A DNA stretch of 40,758 nucleotides from a virus: the IMG/VR virus record IMGVR_UViG_3300002835_000416, positions 1 to 40,758 of that record; one strand, 5' to 3'. The translations under genes were made by a program, and so were the position numbers. The notes below the pieces were generated by a model. It searched no databases. It worked only from the letters and a program-made list of their open reading frames with translations, and had not been told where the DNA came from. The first letter of the stretch is position 1, and each line of letters begins with the position of its first letter. Below are positions 35,038-40,758 of this stretch, in pieces.

Positions 35038-35067
35038 TTCACTTCTCCTTATTGAGTTTGTATTCAG

Positions 35068-35096
35068 ATTATATCTTGGTTCGTTGGATATGTCAA
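35068..35096 (-). promoter_or_regulatory. Perfect-consensus sigma70 promoter
   Basis: TTGACA (35091-35096), 17 nt, TATAAT (35068-35073), then AAGGAGAAG and the ATG at 35037. Confidence 0.88.
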
Positions 35097-35100
35097 CTAC

Positions 35101-35262
35101 TTATTTAAGTTCCCACTCAAAGGTCAGTTTGTGTTCTGTGGCGTCCATCTTGACTTTGGATCTTTCCATTGGCATGACGATTTTCTTGGTATCATGGATG
35201 AACAGGCGAACTGCCTCATAGAATTCATCCATGCTGATTTCCACTTTTCGCTTCTCAATCAT
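35101..35262 (-). CDS. Small hypothetical protein
   Basis: 53 aa (MIEKRKVEISMDEFYEAVRL, ending HKLTFEWELK); its ATG shares a base with the upstream stop (TAATG). Its stop lies next to the promoter at 35068-35096. No family recognised. Confidence 0.6.
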   Translation of the reverse strand: MIEKRKVEISMDEFYEAVRLFIHDTKKIVMPMERSKVKMDATEHKLTFEWELK

Positions 35263-35510
35263 TAGTCATCCATTGCAGTATGTGTATCTAACGTTGGCGG
35301 CGTGTTCTTTATTTCGTTTTCTTCCAACATATCGTGATGCAAATACAGGGTATTTTGCATGACTACAATCGAAGTGAGCATCATGTCATACATCATCGTA
35401 AACATGAAGCTGTGTTTGGAAGCTTCAAAATTGTGTGGAGAAAAATTCTCCATCAAATCCAAAATCGAATCACAAACTTCAAGCAGATGTTCGGTTTGTT
35501 TCTTGTTCAT
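35262..35510 (-). CDS. Small helical hypothetical protein
   Basis: 82 aa from ATG 35510, chosen because it overlaps the upstream stop as ATGA. Met/His-rich helices (HSFMFTMMYDMMLTSIVVMQ) and an acidic tail. No family recognised. Confidence 0.55.
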   Translation of the reverse strand: MNKKQTEHLLEVCDSILDLMENFSPHNFEASKHSFMFTMMYDMMLTSIVVMQNTLYLHHDMLEENEIKNTPPTLDTHTAMDD

Positions 35511-35698
35511 CTTACATCCATCGAATCGTAGAGTGCAATATTCGCATGATTTGTAGCCGCAATGAACTGCTCGACTTCGCTTCGCCAAAATCTCTTGGCT
35601 TCATCATTCAGCTTGTCCCATGCATCATCAGCAAGACCAAGCTTCATGACATACATTGAACGTGCAATTCTATCTATAAACATTCTATCGTCTATCAT
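35507..35698 (-). CDS. Small helical hypothetical protein
   Basis: 63 aa from ATG 35698, which has GGAG 6 nt upstream; ATG 35710 is an alternative. MIDDRMFIDRIARSMYVMKL and WRSEVEQFIAATNHANIALY. Divergent from the zinc-finger gene at 35709. Confidence 0.55.
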   Translation of the reverse strand: MIDDRMFIDRIARSMYVMKLGLADDAWDKLNDEAKRFWRSEVEQFIAATNHANIALYDSMDVR

Positions 35699-35703
35699 AA
35701 ATA
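35696..35703 (+). promoter_or_regulatory. Late-promoter-like element (CATAAATA) with zero leader
   Basis: CATAAATA, then TCTCC and ATG, on the + strand: one mismatch from the T4 late consensus and the same layout as the - strand element at 12933-12940. Confidence 0.6.
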
Positions 35704-35708
35704 TCTCC

Positions 35709-36029
35709 ATGAGAAAATATTACGTCAAAACAAATCGTCCTGTTGGTCGTCCTGCAACATCACGCACAACGAAAGTTTGTCAGTACTGTGATGCTGAGTT
35801 TACTACTCGTACCAAGGCGAGATTCTGTTCCAAGCCTTGTGCTGCTAAAAATCGTGGTATGCAAAAGTTTACTCCCGAACAGGAACAAAAGCGCAGAGAA
35901 GCAGTTCGCCGAAACAATTTATCCGAAGTTCATCTTGATAGACTCAGAGAGTCTAGCTACAAGAATCATTACGGATATTATGAACCTCTTGATCCTATCT
36001 TCCCGTCGGACGATAACGAATCCTTTTAG
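35709..36029 (+). CDS. Zinc-finger protein (CxxC...CxxxC)
   Basis: 106 aa from ATG 35709. TTKVCQYCDAEFTTRTKARF followed by CSKPCAAKNRG provides four cysteines of a treble-clef/HNH-type zinc site, though no HNH catalytic residues are evident. The N-terminus has a GRPATSRTTK basic arm. One of two lone + strand genes in the right part, probably late. Its stop overlaps the converging 36026-36295 gene. Confidence 0.65.
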   Translation: MRKYYVKTNRPVGRPATSRTTKVCQYCDAEFTTRTKARFCSKPCAAKNRGMQKFTPEQEQKRREAVRRNNLSEVHLDRLRESSYKNHYGYYEPLDPIFPSDDNESF

Positions 36030-36295
36030 TAATACATTTCCTTGTATTCTGGATCAAGATGATTGGAATCTGAATCCCAATTCATATTGACTCGCGTCAT
36101 GATCTGAGCCAGAGTCTCCTGCACCTCAATGATGTTTGATGCTCCCGTGGCATTTCTTAGCACGACATGAACGTAGGTATTACGTTTTGTGTTTCTTTCA
36201 TATGCCTGAATCACATCGGATGCGCGAACAAGCATTCGGCGCGTATGCATTTCTGAGGTCTTTGGATCAACAATGACCTCGTTTAGAATTATCAT
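36026..36295 (-). CDS. Small hypothetical protein
   Basis: 89 aa from ATG 36295, 1 nt after the stop of the upstream gene, so probably translationally coupled; longer starts lie inside that gene. MIILNEVIVDPKTSEMHTRR and TYVHVVLRNATGASNIIEVQ. No family recognised. Confidence 0.55.
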   Translation of the reverse strand: MIILNEVIVDPKTSEMHTRRMLVRASDVIQAYERNTKRNTYVHVVLRNATGASNIIEVQETLAQIMTRVNMNWDSDSNHLDPEYKEMYY

Positions 36296-36296
36296 T

Positions 36297-36464
36297 TTAT
36301 CTGGCGTAAAATTCATCGTCATATTCATCATCTTCTTCAGCATCTTGCCACTTCTTCAATAGGCTTTTGGAATTCTGTCGCTTTGCTTTGCGAACCGCCT
36401 TGTCTGCATCAAAGTCAATTTCATCATCTTCTTCATAATTCTCATTATACTTACGCTTAGACAT
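36297..36464 (-). CDS. Small highly charged protein
   Basis: 55 aa: MSKRKYNENYEEDDEIDFDA, a basic KAVRKAKRQNSKSLLKKWQD helix and an acidic EEDDEYDDEFYAR end. Probably disordered; function unknown. Confidence 0.6.
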   Translation of the reverse strand: MSKRKYNENYEEDDEIDFDADKAVRKAKRQNSKSLLKKWQDAEEDDEYDDEFYAR

Positions 36465-36482
36465 GTTTGATAATTCTACTCC

Positions 36483-36878
36483 TTATGCTGTCAGGGTGAC
36501 GTTGTATTTGGCGAGCTTTGGTTTCCATGAGAAGAATGTTTCGCCGTGTGTCATTGTATTCTCATGTATCCATTGATAATGGTGAACCATTTCGTGTATC
36601 AGAACTTCAATGAAATGCTTTTTGGATTTTTGGTAATGGTTGAGGGAAAGATCAGAGTATCTGCCTTTCGTCTTGCTAGTGTCTCCAATACACTCACCCC
36701 AACAACCATGGCGGCGACGTATTTCAATTTTTCTAAATTGCGGAAGATCATTCTTGAAAATCTCACGATTGATTATATTGAACCAACGAATGACTTCATC
36801 TTCCGTGGGAACGTATTTGCACTTTTCATGCGCGCGAGACATTTCCTTTGCTAGCTTTGATTTGGTACGATTTCGCAT
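36483..36878 (-). CDS. SprT-like zinc metalloprotease domain protein
   Basis: 131 aa. HFIEVLIHEMVHHYQWIHEN (about 88-107) contains the HEMVH motif with catalytic Glu and two His ligands, and MTHGETFFSWKPKL supplies the third His. The N-terminal WFNIINREIFKNDLPQFRKI matches the SprT-like helix. SprT/Spartan proteases act on DNA-bound proteins; phage versions are uncharacterised. Confidence 0.8.
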   Translation of the reverse strand: MRNRTKSKLAKEMSRAHEKCKYVPTEDEVIRWFNIINREIFKNDLPQFRKIEIRRRHGCWGECIGDTSKTKGRYSDLSLNHYQKSKKHFIEVLIHEMVHHYQWIHENTMTHGETFFSWKPKLAKYNVTLTA

Positions 36879-36908
36879 TTGGAAGGCTCCTTCTTGCGTT
36901 CATCATAA

Positions 36909-37352
36909 TCAAATACTCTCGTTCAAGACATTTGGGAATGCAGCTTTAGCAATTTCTTGCGTTAGTCCTTTGACCTTCAGGTTCTTGCCCATCATGTTCA
37001 ATAGCACGATGGCATCACCTTGAGGCATGATCTCAAGCATCTGGATAAGCAGTTCATTTGAACGCTTCTCTGCCAGAGTCGGAGGACGCTTTGGATGATT
37101 TGCAATAAACAGATACATGCGATCAAACTCGCGATGTAGATCTGAATAGGTTACGCCAGTTGGTACATCCGATGGCTTCCAATTTGGCCAGCGTCCTTCA
37201 GTCGTAAACTGAATGTTTGGATTGAATGCACAGGCGAGAACCTTGCGTAGGGTTCTGGTATTGTTTGCGCGAAGAACATTGATGCGATCAGCATCCGTTT
37301 CCGCCTTTTCAAATTTTTCAAACACTTCGGAAATTGTCAATATCATTTTCAA
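36909..37352 (-). CDS. DUF6433-like conserved T4-superfamily protein
   Basis: 147 aa. DRINVLRANNTRTLRKVLAC, AFNPNIQFTTEGRWPNWKPS, and C-terminal NLKVKGLTQEIAKAAFPNVL follow the DUF6433 pattern common in T4-like phages near replication genes. Starts with an ATGA overlap to RNase H. Function unknown. Confidence 0.7.
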   Translation of the reverse strand: MKMILTISEVFEKFEKAETDADRINVLRANNTRTLRKVLACAFNPNIQFTTEGRWPNWKPSDVPTGVTYSDLHREFDRMYLFIANHPKRPPTLAEKRSNELLIQMLEIMPQGDAIVLLNMMGKNLKVKGLTQEIAKAAFPNVLNESI

Positions 37353-38191
37353 AACTCATCAATAGAGGAAATTAGATTGGTTAGTTTGGATGCCATGAAA
37401 TAATTGATCATGGCAGCACGAGGCTTCGGAGCAATGGATTCGTATTGATCAGTAATGGCCTGCGAGATGTTTGTCGGAATGTTGTCGAGGTCGATTAGCA
37501 TTCTGTTACGAGTAAATCCATGTCCAAGTTGGCTATGCTGAGCGAGGTCATCATACGAAAGTTCTAACCACTCAGCCAGTTTCTTGCTATTTAGCGTCTT
37601 CTGACGTTCGCCCTTCACGAAAGAATCGTCGTCAGATAGCGCATTAGGAATGCCATCACCCTTATCACCCCGCAGAATATGCTCCAGCTTGTCGCGCTGC
37701 GGAGAATCCGTAGTGACAAACTTACCAAGAATAGGTGACCACTGCTTCACGCTCTTGTTGACATGAAGCTGAACGAAATCCTTGTCCGAAGACACGATCA
37801 TGATATTCTCATGCGGCGCATACTTCTTGGTCAGCACGGCAATGATATCGTCAGCCTCGGCGCCTTCAACGCGAATAACCTTGTATGGCATATGCTGGGA
37901 GATCTCTTCACGAATCTTGTGCAGAATGGTGAAGATGGCAGTCCAATCGTGTCCGGACTTCTCGCGATCCTTCTTGCGATGCTGCTTATACTGAGGATAT
38001 ACGTCGCGACGCCAATAAGTCGGACCGTCACAGGCGATTACTATATCGCCATGATTGCGAAACTTCTTGGAAATTGCACGAATGGAATTGAGAACCATGT
38101 GACGCACAAGGCCCTCTTCCAGATTTTGAGAATTTGAAGTTTGCTTCATCAAGTTGGAAATGGCCAACTGATTATAATCAATAAGAATCAT
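37349..38191 (-). CDS. rnh: RNase H / 5'-3' exonuclease, T4 Rnh-like
   Basis: 280 aa. MILIDYNQLAISNLMKQ (first metal-binding Asp), DIVIACDGPTYWRRDVYPQY with KQHRKK, VEGAEADDIIAVLTKKY, and VSSDKDFVQL with a GDKGDGIPN H3TH region give the full FEN-1/T4 RNase H acidic set. It removes RNA primers and 5' flaps on the lagging strand together with gp32. Confidence 0.9.
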   Translation of the reverse strand: MILIDYNQLAISNLMKQTSNSQNLEEGLVRHMVLNSIRAISKKFRNHGDIVIACDGPTYWRRDVYPQYKQHRKKDREKSGHDWTAIFTILHKIREEISQHMPYKVIRVEGAEADDIIAVLTKKYAPHENIMIVSSDKDFVQLHVNKSVKQWSPILGKFVTTDSPQRDKLEHILRGDKGDGIPNALSDDDSFVKGERQKTLNSKKLAEWLELSYDDLAQHSQLGHGFTRNRMLIDLDNIPTNISQAITDQYESIAPKPRAAMINYFMASKLTNLISSIDEF

Positions 38192-38233
38192 AAATGTATC
38201 TTACTTCATTATGTTGGAAAGATCAAGAACTTT

Positions 38234-38623
38234 TTACTTGTCTTCGTCATCATTCTTTTCCATATACTCTTCATAGTCTTCCATCTCTTCCGTCTGTGGT
38301 GCAGCTTCAAAGTTTTCATCAACGAACTTCTGGAGAGAATGTTCCAGACCACACTGACGAAGCATGGCCGACTTCAATGCTTCCACGACGAAGCAAAAAT
38401 CGGTGAAGAATGCATCGTCTTCGGTGTTGAATCCTTCTGCTGCCATACGACCATATAGTTGATTCATCGTGCGAGCGAGAACCATGTCAACGTATCGTTC
38501 CTTGTTTTCTCCCAGCTGCTTGACAAACTCTTCCTTTGACTGAGCTGCCGAAAGAGACACTGGCTGCTTGTGCTTGGGAAACTTTAGTACATTCGTAGGC
38601 TTGTTTTCATTCTCGGTTGTCAC
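38234..38623 (-). CDS. Hypothetical protein with acidic tail
   Basis: 129 aa; helical centre (MNQLYGRMAAEGFNTEDDAF, FCFVVEALKSAMLRQCGLEH) and an acidic end EEMEDYEEYMEKNDDEDK. Resembles small T4-superfamily proteins adjacent to replication genes, but no family is recognised. Confidence 0.6.
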   Translation of the reverse strand: MTTENENKPTNVLKFPKHKQPVSLSAAQSKEEFVKQLGENKERYVDMVLARTMNQLYGRMAAEGFNTEDDAFFTDFCFVVEALKSAMLRQCGLEHSLQKFVDENFEAAPQTEEMEDYEEYMEKNDDEDK

Positions 38624-38637
38624 ATGAAGTCTCCATT

Positions 38638-38979
38638 TTATGGATTGTTTTCAAAACTTTTCTTTTTCTTTTTTAAAGAGTTACAGTGTGGTATGACCAG
38701 GTCGACAATTATATGGGCACAAATCTTGACGCATTTCACTGTCGATTCCATAAATTCTGGTGTACACATCTTAACGATAAAGTCTACAAACCAAGCAAGA
38801 TCTTTTGGCTGAGTTACATGGGGATACATTTGCATATATAGAGCCCAATACTCAAGCTGCACTCCTTGTAGTCTATTGTCTGTCATAGTATAAGCCAACT
38901 GCAGTAGTTTATCAAGACGCTCTATCTCACCTAAGGTCATTGGCCTATACCAATCATACCTATTTTTAAATCCAGTCAT
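38638..38979 (-). CDS. Hypothetical protein
   Basis: 113 aa: MTGFKNRYDWYRPMTLGEIE, LEYWALYMQMYPHVTQPKDL, and a Cys-containing C-terminal helix ending in a lysine run. ATGA overlap with the upstream gene. No family recognised. Confidence 0.55.
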   Translation of the reverse strand: MTGFKNRYDWYRPMTLGEIERLDKLLQLAYTMTDNRLQGVQLEYWALYMQMYPHVTQPKDLAWFVDFIVKMCTPEFMESTVKCVKICAHIIVDLVIPHCNSLKKKKKSFENNP

Positions 38980-39314
38980 TTAGAAATCTCTATCACACCA
39001 TCAGGAAATTCCGTGCATGCAATGAGGTATGACTTGACGAAATCTACAAGGTTGTTATAGTCCCCCCAACCGTTTGAGGGATTGTGTTGCTTGTATTCCT
39101 CGGGAAAGGTCATTAGCATTGAAAGACCCACTCGAAGATAAGGCAAGATGTCTCCTCCTGTCTTCAATCCAAGTTCTTCTGGATACCAAAGAACCTTGTA
39201 CAGAGTTGTGTTACTCACCTTCACTGCATCTGCCATGGTATTTAGATTGTGAGTGATGTTCTCGGTCCACACAGAGGTTGGACGAAGAGCTGTAAGGGTA
39301 ATGTCGAGGCTCAT
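38976..39314 (-). CDS. Conserved phage protein (MSLDITLTA...NITHNL family)
   Basis: 112 aa. MSLDITLTALRPTSVWTENI followed by THNLNTMADA, with PEELGLKTGGDILPYLRVGL and NGWGDYNNLVDFVKSYLIAC, matches a small family present in many phages. Function unknown. Confidence 0.75.
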   Translation of the reverse strand: MSLDITLTALRPTSVWTENITHNLNTMADAVKVSNTTLYKVLWYPEELGLKTGGDILPYLRVGLSMLMTFPEEYKQHNPSNGWGDYNNLVDFVKSYLIACTEFPDGVIEISK

Positions 39315-39550
39315 CTTTTATATCCCATCTCTCTCTTTTCATCATCTGATAATGTGTTCAACCATTCAACTGCATCGACGCATCTCATGCACAGATCCTT
39401 GTATTTTGAATGCGTCCCAACTTCTCGTAGAACTTTCCAACATCTCTCGCATTTATTACCAGTGGCGAGGTAGCCGTAAATCGACACACCAGGAACATTT
39501 GGATCGTGATACCATCCATGTTCATCAAAATAACCTTTTCCTTTGCTCAT
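39311..39550 (-). CDS. Small protein with an IleRS-type zinc finger
   Basis: 79 aa from ATG 39550. NKCERCWKVLREVGTHSKYK followed by DLCMRCVDAVEWL is the CxxC...CxxC finger found at the C-terminus of isoleucyl-tRNA synthetase (KCxRCW...VG...LCxRC). The rest of the synthetase is absent. An upstream GYFDEHGWYHDPNVPG arm is unique. It may bind tRNA or nucleic acid; unproven. Confidence 0.7.
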   Translation of the reverse strand: MSKGKGYFDEHGWYHDPNVPGVSIYGYLATGNKCERCWKVLREVGTHSKYKDLCMRCVDAVEWLNTLSDDEKREMGYKR

Positions 39551-39557
39551 TTCTGAT

Positions 39558-39743
39558 TCACACCATGCGCCCACTCATATCGTTATAGCCCCAAGTTTCA
39601 GCATCTTCAAGTATTTTGTGTGCTGCTTTGCCAACTATCCATTCCACAGGAGGTCCCATTCCAACTTCTGGATATCTTCTATCATAGTGATAGATATCAA
39701 ATGCCTTCTCTGTTAGCAATTTAATTAGTTGATGCTTGTTCAT
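39558..39743 (-). CDS. Small hypothetical protein
   Basis: 61 aa from ATG 39743, sharing a base with the upstream stop (TGATG). MNKHQLIKLLTEKAFDIYHY and WIVGKAAHKILEDAETWG. Its opening resembles the MNxxIxxL starts of the FGVE paralogues next to it. Confidence 0.6.
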   Translation of the reverse strand: MNKHQLIKLLTEKAFDIYHYDRRYPEVGMGPPVEWIVGKAAHKILEDAETWGYNDMSGRMV

Positions 39744-39994
39744 CACTCAACTCCGAAATGTTCTTTGATCTCATCGCCGCAAGAATACGCTGTATCTCTA
39801 CCCTCGCTATCGTGACAACCTGCTCTATCTTTAGCAATCGAATTGCATACATCAACACATTCCCTGACAATCAACTCAGCAAAGAGTTGATTGTATAGAT
39901 AAAACCAATCTTCATCATAGGGAAATTCTTTTTCTGTGGCCAAATAATTTGCATGTTCGGCAAGTTCTGTAATTAGCTCATTTATCTTGTTCAT
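39743..39994 (-). CDS. FGVE-family paralogue 1
   Basis: 83 aa from ATG 39994. The last 46 residues (FAELIVRECVDVCNSIAKDR, EIKEHFGVE) are nearly identical to paralogue 2; the first 37 differ. No domain is recognised. Confidence 0.65.
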   Translation of the reverse strand: MNKINELITELAEHANYLATEKEFPYDEDWFYLYNQLFAELIVRECVDVCNSIAKDRAGCHDSEGRDTAYSCGDEIKEHFGVE

Positions 39995-40227
39995 CACTCA
40001 ACTCCGAAATGTTCTTTGATCTCATCGCCGCAAGAATACGCTGTATCTCTACCCTCGCGATCATGATAACTTGCTCTATCTTTAGCAATCGAATTGCATA
40101 CATCAACACATTCCCTGACAATCAACTCGGCAAACTTTTGCATTGTTTCAGAACCCACATACCAATGGTATTTGTGGTCCCAACCTGCCCCAGCCTGTTC
40201 AGCAAGTTGTTTAATTCGTGTGTTCAT
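39994..40227 (-). CDS. FGVE-family paralogue 2
   Basis: 77 aa, MNTRIKQLAEQAGAGWDHKY then the same C-terminal module as paralogue 1, with YHDREG in place of CHDSEG. Starts inside the end of the 40211-40357 gene. Confidence 0.65.
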   Translation of the reverse strand: MNTRIKQLAEQAGAGWDHKYHWYVGSETMQKFAELIVRECVDVCNSIAKDRASYHDREGRDTAYSCGDEIKEHFGVE

Positions 40228-40357
40228 TTAATACCTCTCTACATTCTATCAACAGATCTCTCACAGCAAGATGATTGGCAAATTCTGGATTAAACAATCC
40301 TCCATTGGATAAGTATTCCGTAATACTATCTGAAAGCTCTTTAATTCTTTCGTTCAT
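40211..40357 (-). CDS. Short relative of the FGVE cluster
   Basis: 48 aa, MNERIKELSDSITEYLSNGG then a RDLLIECREVL segment that parallels LIVRECVDV; lacks the HFGVE end. Probably a truncated or divergent family member. Confidence 0.55.
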   Translation of the reverse strand: MNERIKELSDSITEYLSNGGLFNPEFANHLAVRDLLIECREVLNEHTN

Positions 40358-40568
40358 CGCTCACTCCAAAACGTTCCAGAAATGAGTTATCTGGAGATAT
40401 CTCTATCTCTTGAATGTTATATTGGTCAAGCGGTACATATGCATAACCGCATCTACAGTAATCCTCCATCAGAATATTCCTACATCTTTCTGCTGTTTCT
40501 TTTGATTTAAAAGCATAAAGAGTATTGTATCCAAGATCAACTCGTTCATTTACTAGATAGATTATCAT
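40341..40568 (-). CDS. Hypothetical protein in the FGVE cluster
   Basis: 75 aa, MIIYLVNERVDLGYNTLYAF, SKETAERCRNILMEDYCRCG, and near the end FLERFGVSDERKN, a motif close to the HFGVE end of its neighbours. No family recognised. Confidence 0.6.
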   Translation of the reverse strand: MIIYLVNERVDLGYNTLYAFKSKETAERCRNILMEDYCRCGYAYVPLDQYNIQEIEISPDNSFLERFGVSDERKN

Positions 40569-40574
40569 CTTGCT

Positions 40575-40758
40575 TCACTCAACTCCAAAATGCTGTTTGA
40601 TATCGTCTCTAATTTGCCACAATGCATCGTGCGTCCATTCGGCTGCCATCTCGCCCACAGCACTATTGCCTACAGGAATGCGATATGTTTCGATCTTGTC
40701 AACACATTCTCTGACAATCAACTCAGCAAAGATTTGATTGAACAAATCTTCGCGCGAA
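40575..40758 (-). CDS. FGVE-family paralogue 3 (5' end outside window)
   Basis: Open to the window edge; visible part ends IFAELIVRECVDKIETYRIP then a MAAEWTHDALWQIRDDIKQH FGVE end. The shared FAELIVRECVD and HFGVE bracket a different middle, showing segmental divergence within the family. Confidence 0.65.
   Translation of the reverse strand, partial: SREDLFNQIFAELIVRECVDKIETYRIPVGNSAVGEMAAEWTHDALWQIRDDIKQHFGVE

Overview
The window reads as part of a lytic T4-superfamily myovirus (contractile-tail, T4-like) genome. Evidence is a tail block (T4 gp19/gp54-type tube protein, gp26-type protein with a gp51-like frameshift extension, a tail glucosaminidase), a T4 replication and late-transcription set (gp32 ssDNA-binding protein, gp59 helicase loader, gp33 late coactivator, RNase H), PhoH, and T4-type late promoters (TATAAATA). 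The host is probably an alphaproteobacterium. The phage carries a circularly permuted, two-piece tmRNA gene of the alphaproteobacterial kind, with a tag reading ANDNYASEMALAA, and one block of genes is strikingly GC-rich. The host is an inference.

Layout. 1-3.4 kb (+ strand): late tail genes ending at a bidirectional hairpin. 3.4-14.9 kb (mostly - strand, AT-rich): gp32-59-33, a SleB-type cell-wall hydrolase, the tmRNA gene, a PD-(D/E)XK exonuclease, PhoH, Dps (+ strand, late promoter), PstS with a signal peptide, and many small phage genes. 14.9-15.25 kb: a gene-free junction with short direct repeats and G tracts where base composition jumps. 15.25-23.3 kb: a GC-rich island of about 20 small - strand genes, nearly all driven by copies of one compact promoter/RBS cassette (TTGACA-17-TATACT, then AAGGAGAC). 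It includes an AAA+ ATPase, a Gp88-family protein and an Ala/Lys-rich DNA-binding-like protein. 23.5-27.2 kb and 32.0-33.6 kb: two arrays of about 30 tandem small ORFs on the - strand, most joined by 4-nt ATGA stop/start overlaps and encoding the tetrapeptide repeat x-[DN]-Q-V. The 27.2-31.9 kb stretch between them holds mixed-composition early genes using the same promoter cassette. 33.7-40.8 kb: further - strand early/middle genes (DUF6745-like, SprT-like, DUF6433-like, RNase H) and a nest of short paralogues ending FGVE.

How it fits together. Early genes on the - strand use host sigma70-type promoters, several of them perfect consensus. Late genes use TATAAATA elements that would need the gp33 encoded here. 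At 8833-8865 a - strand early promoter and a + strand late promoter overlap. PhoH, PstS and Dps look like host-takeover or stress genes. The tmRNA may support ribosome rescue during infection.

Most unusual content: the tandem tetrapeptide-repeat gene arrays, the phage-borne permuted tmRNA, the predicted -1 frameshift at the gp26/gp51 junction, the promoter cassettes whose -35 box doubles as the stop codon of the gene upstream, and a 67-nt piece of pstS transplanted into an unrelated gene 10 kb away. All calls come from reading the sequence; no database search or folding program was run.
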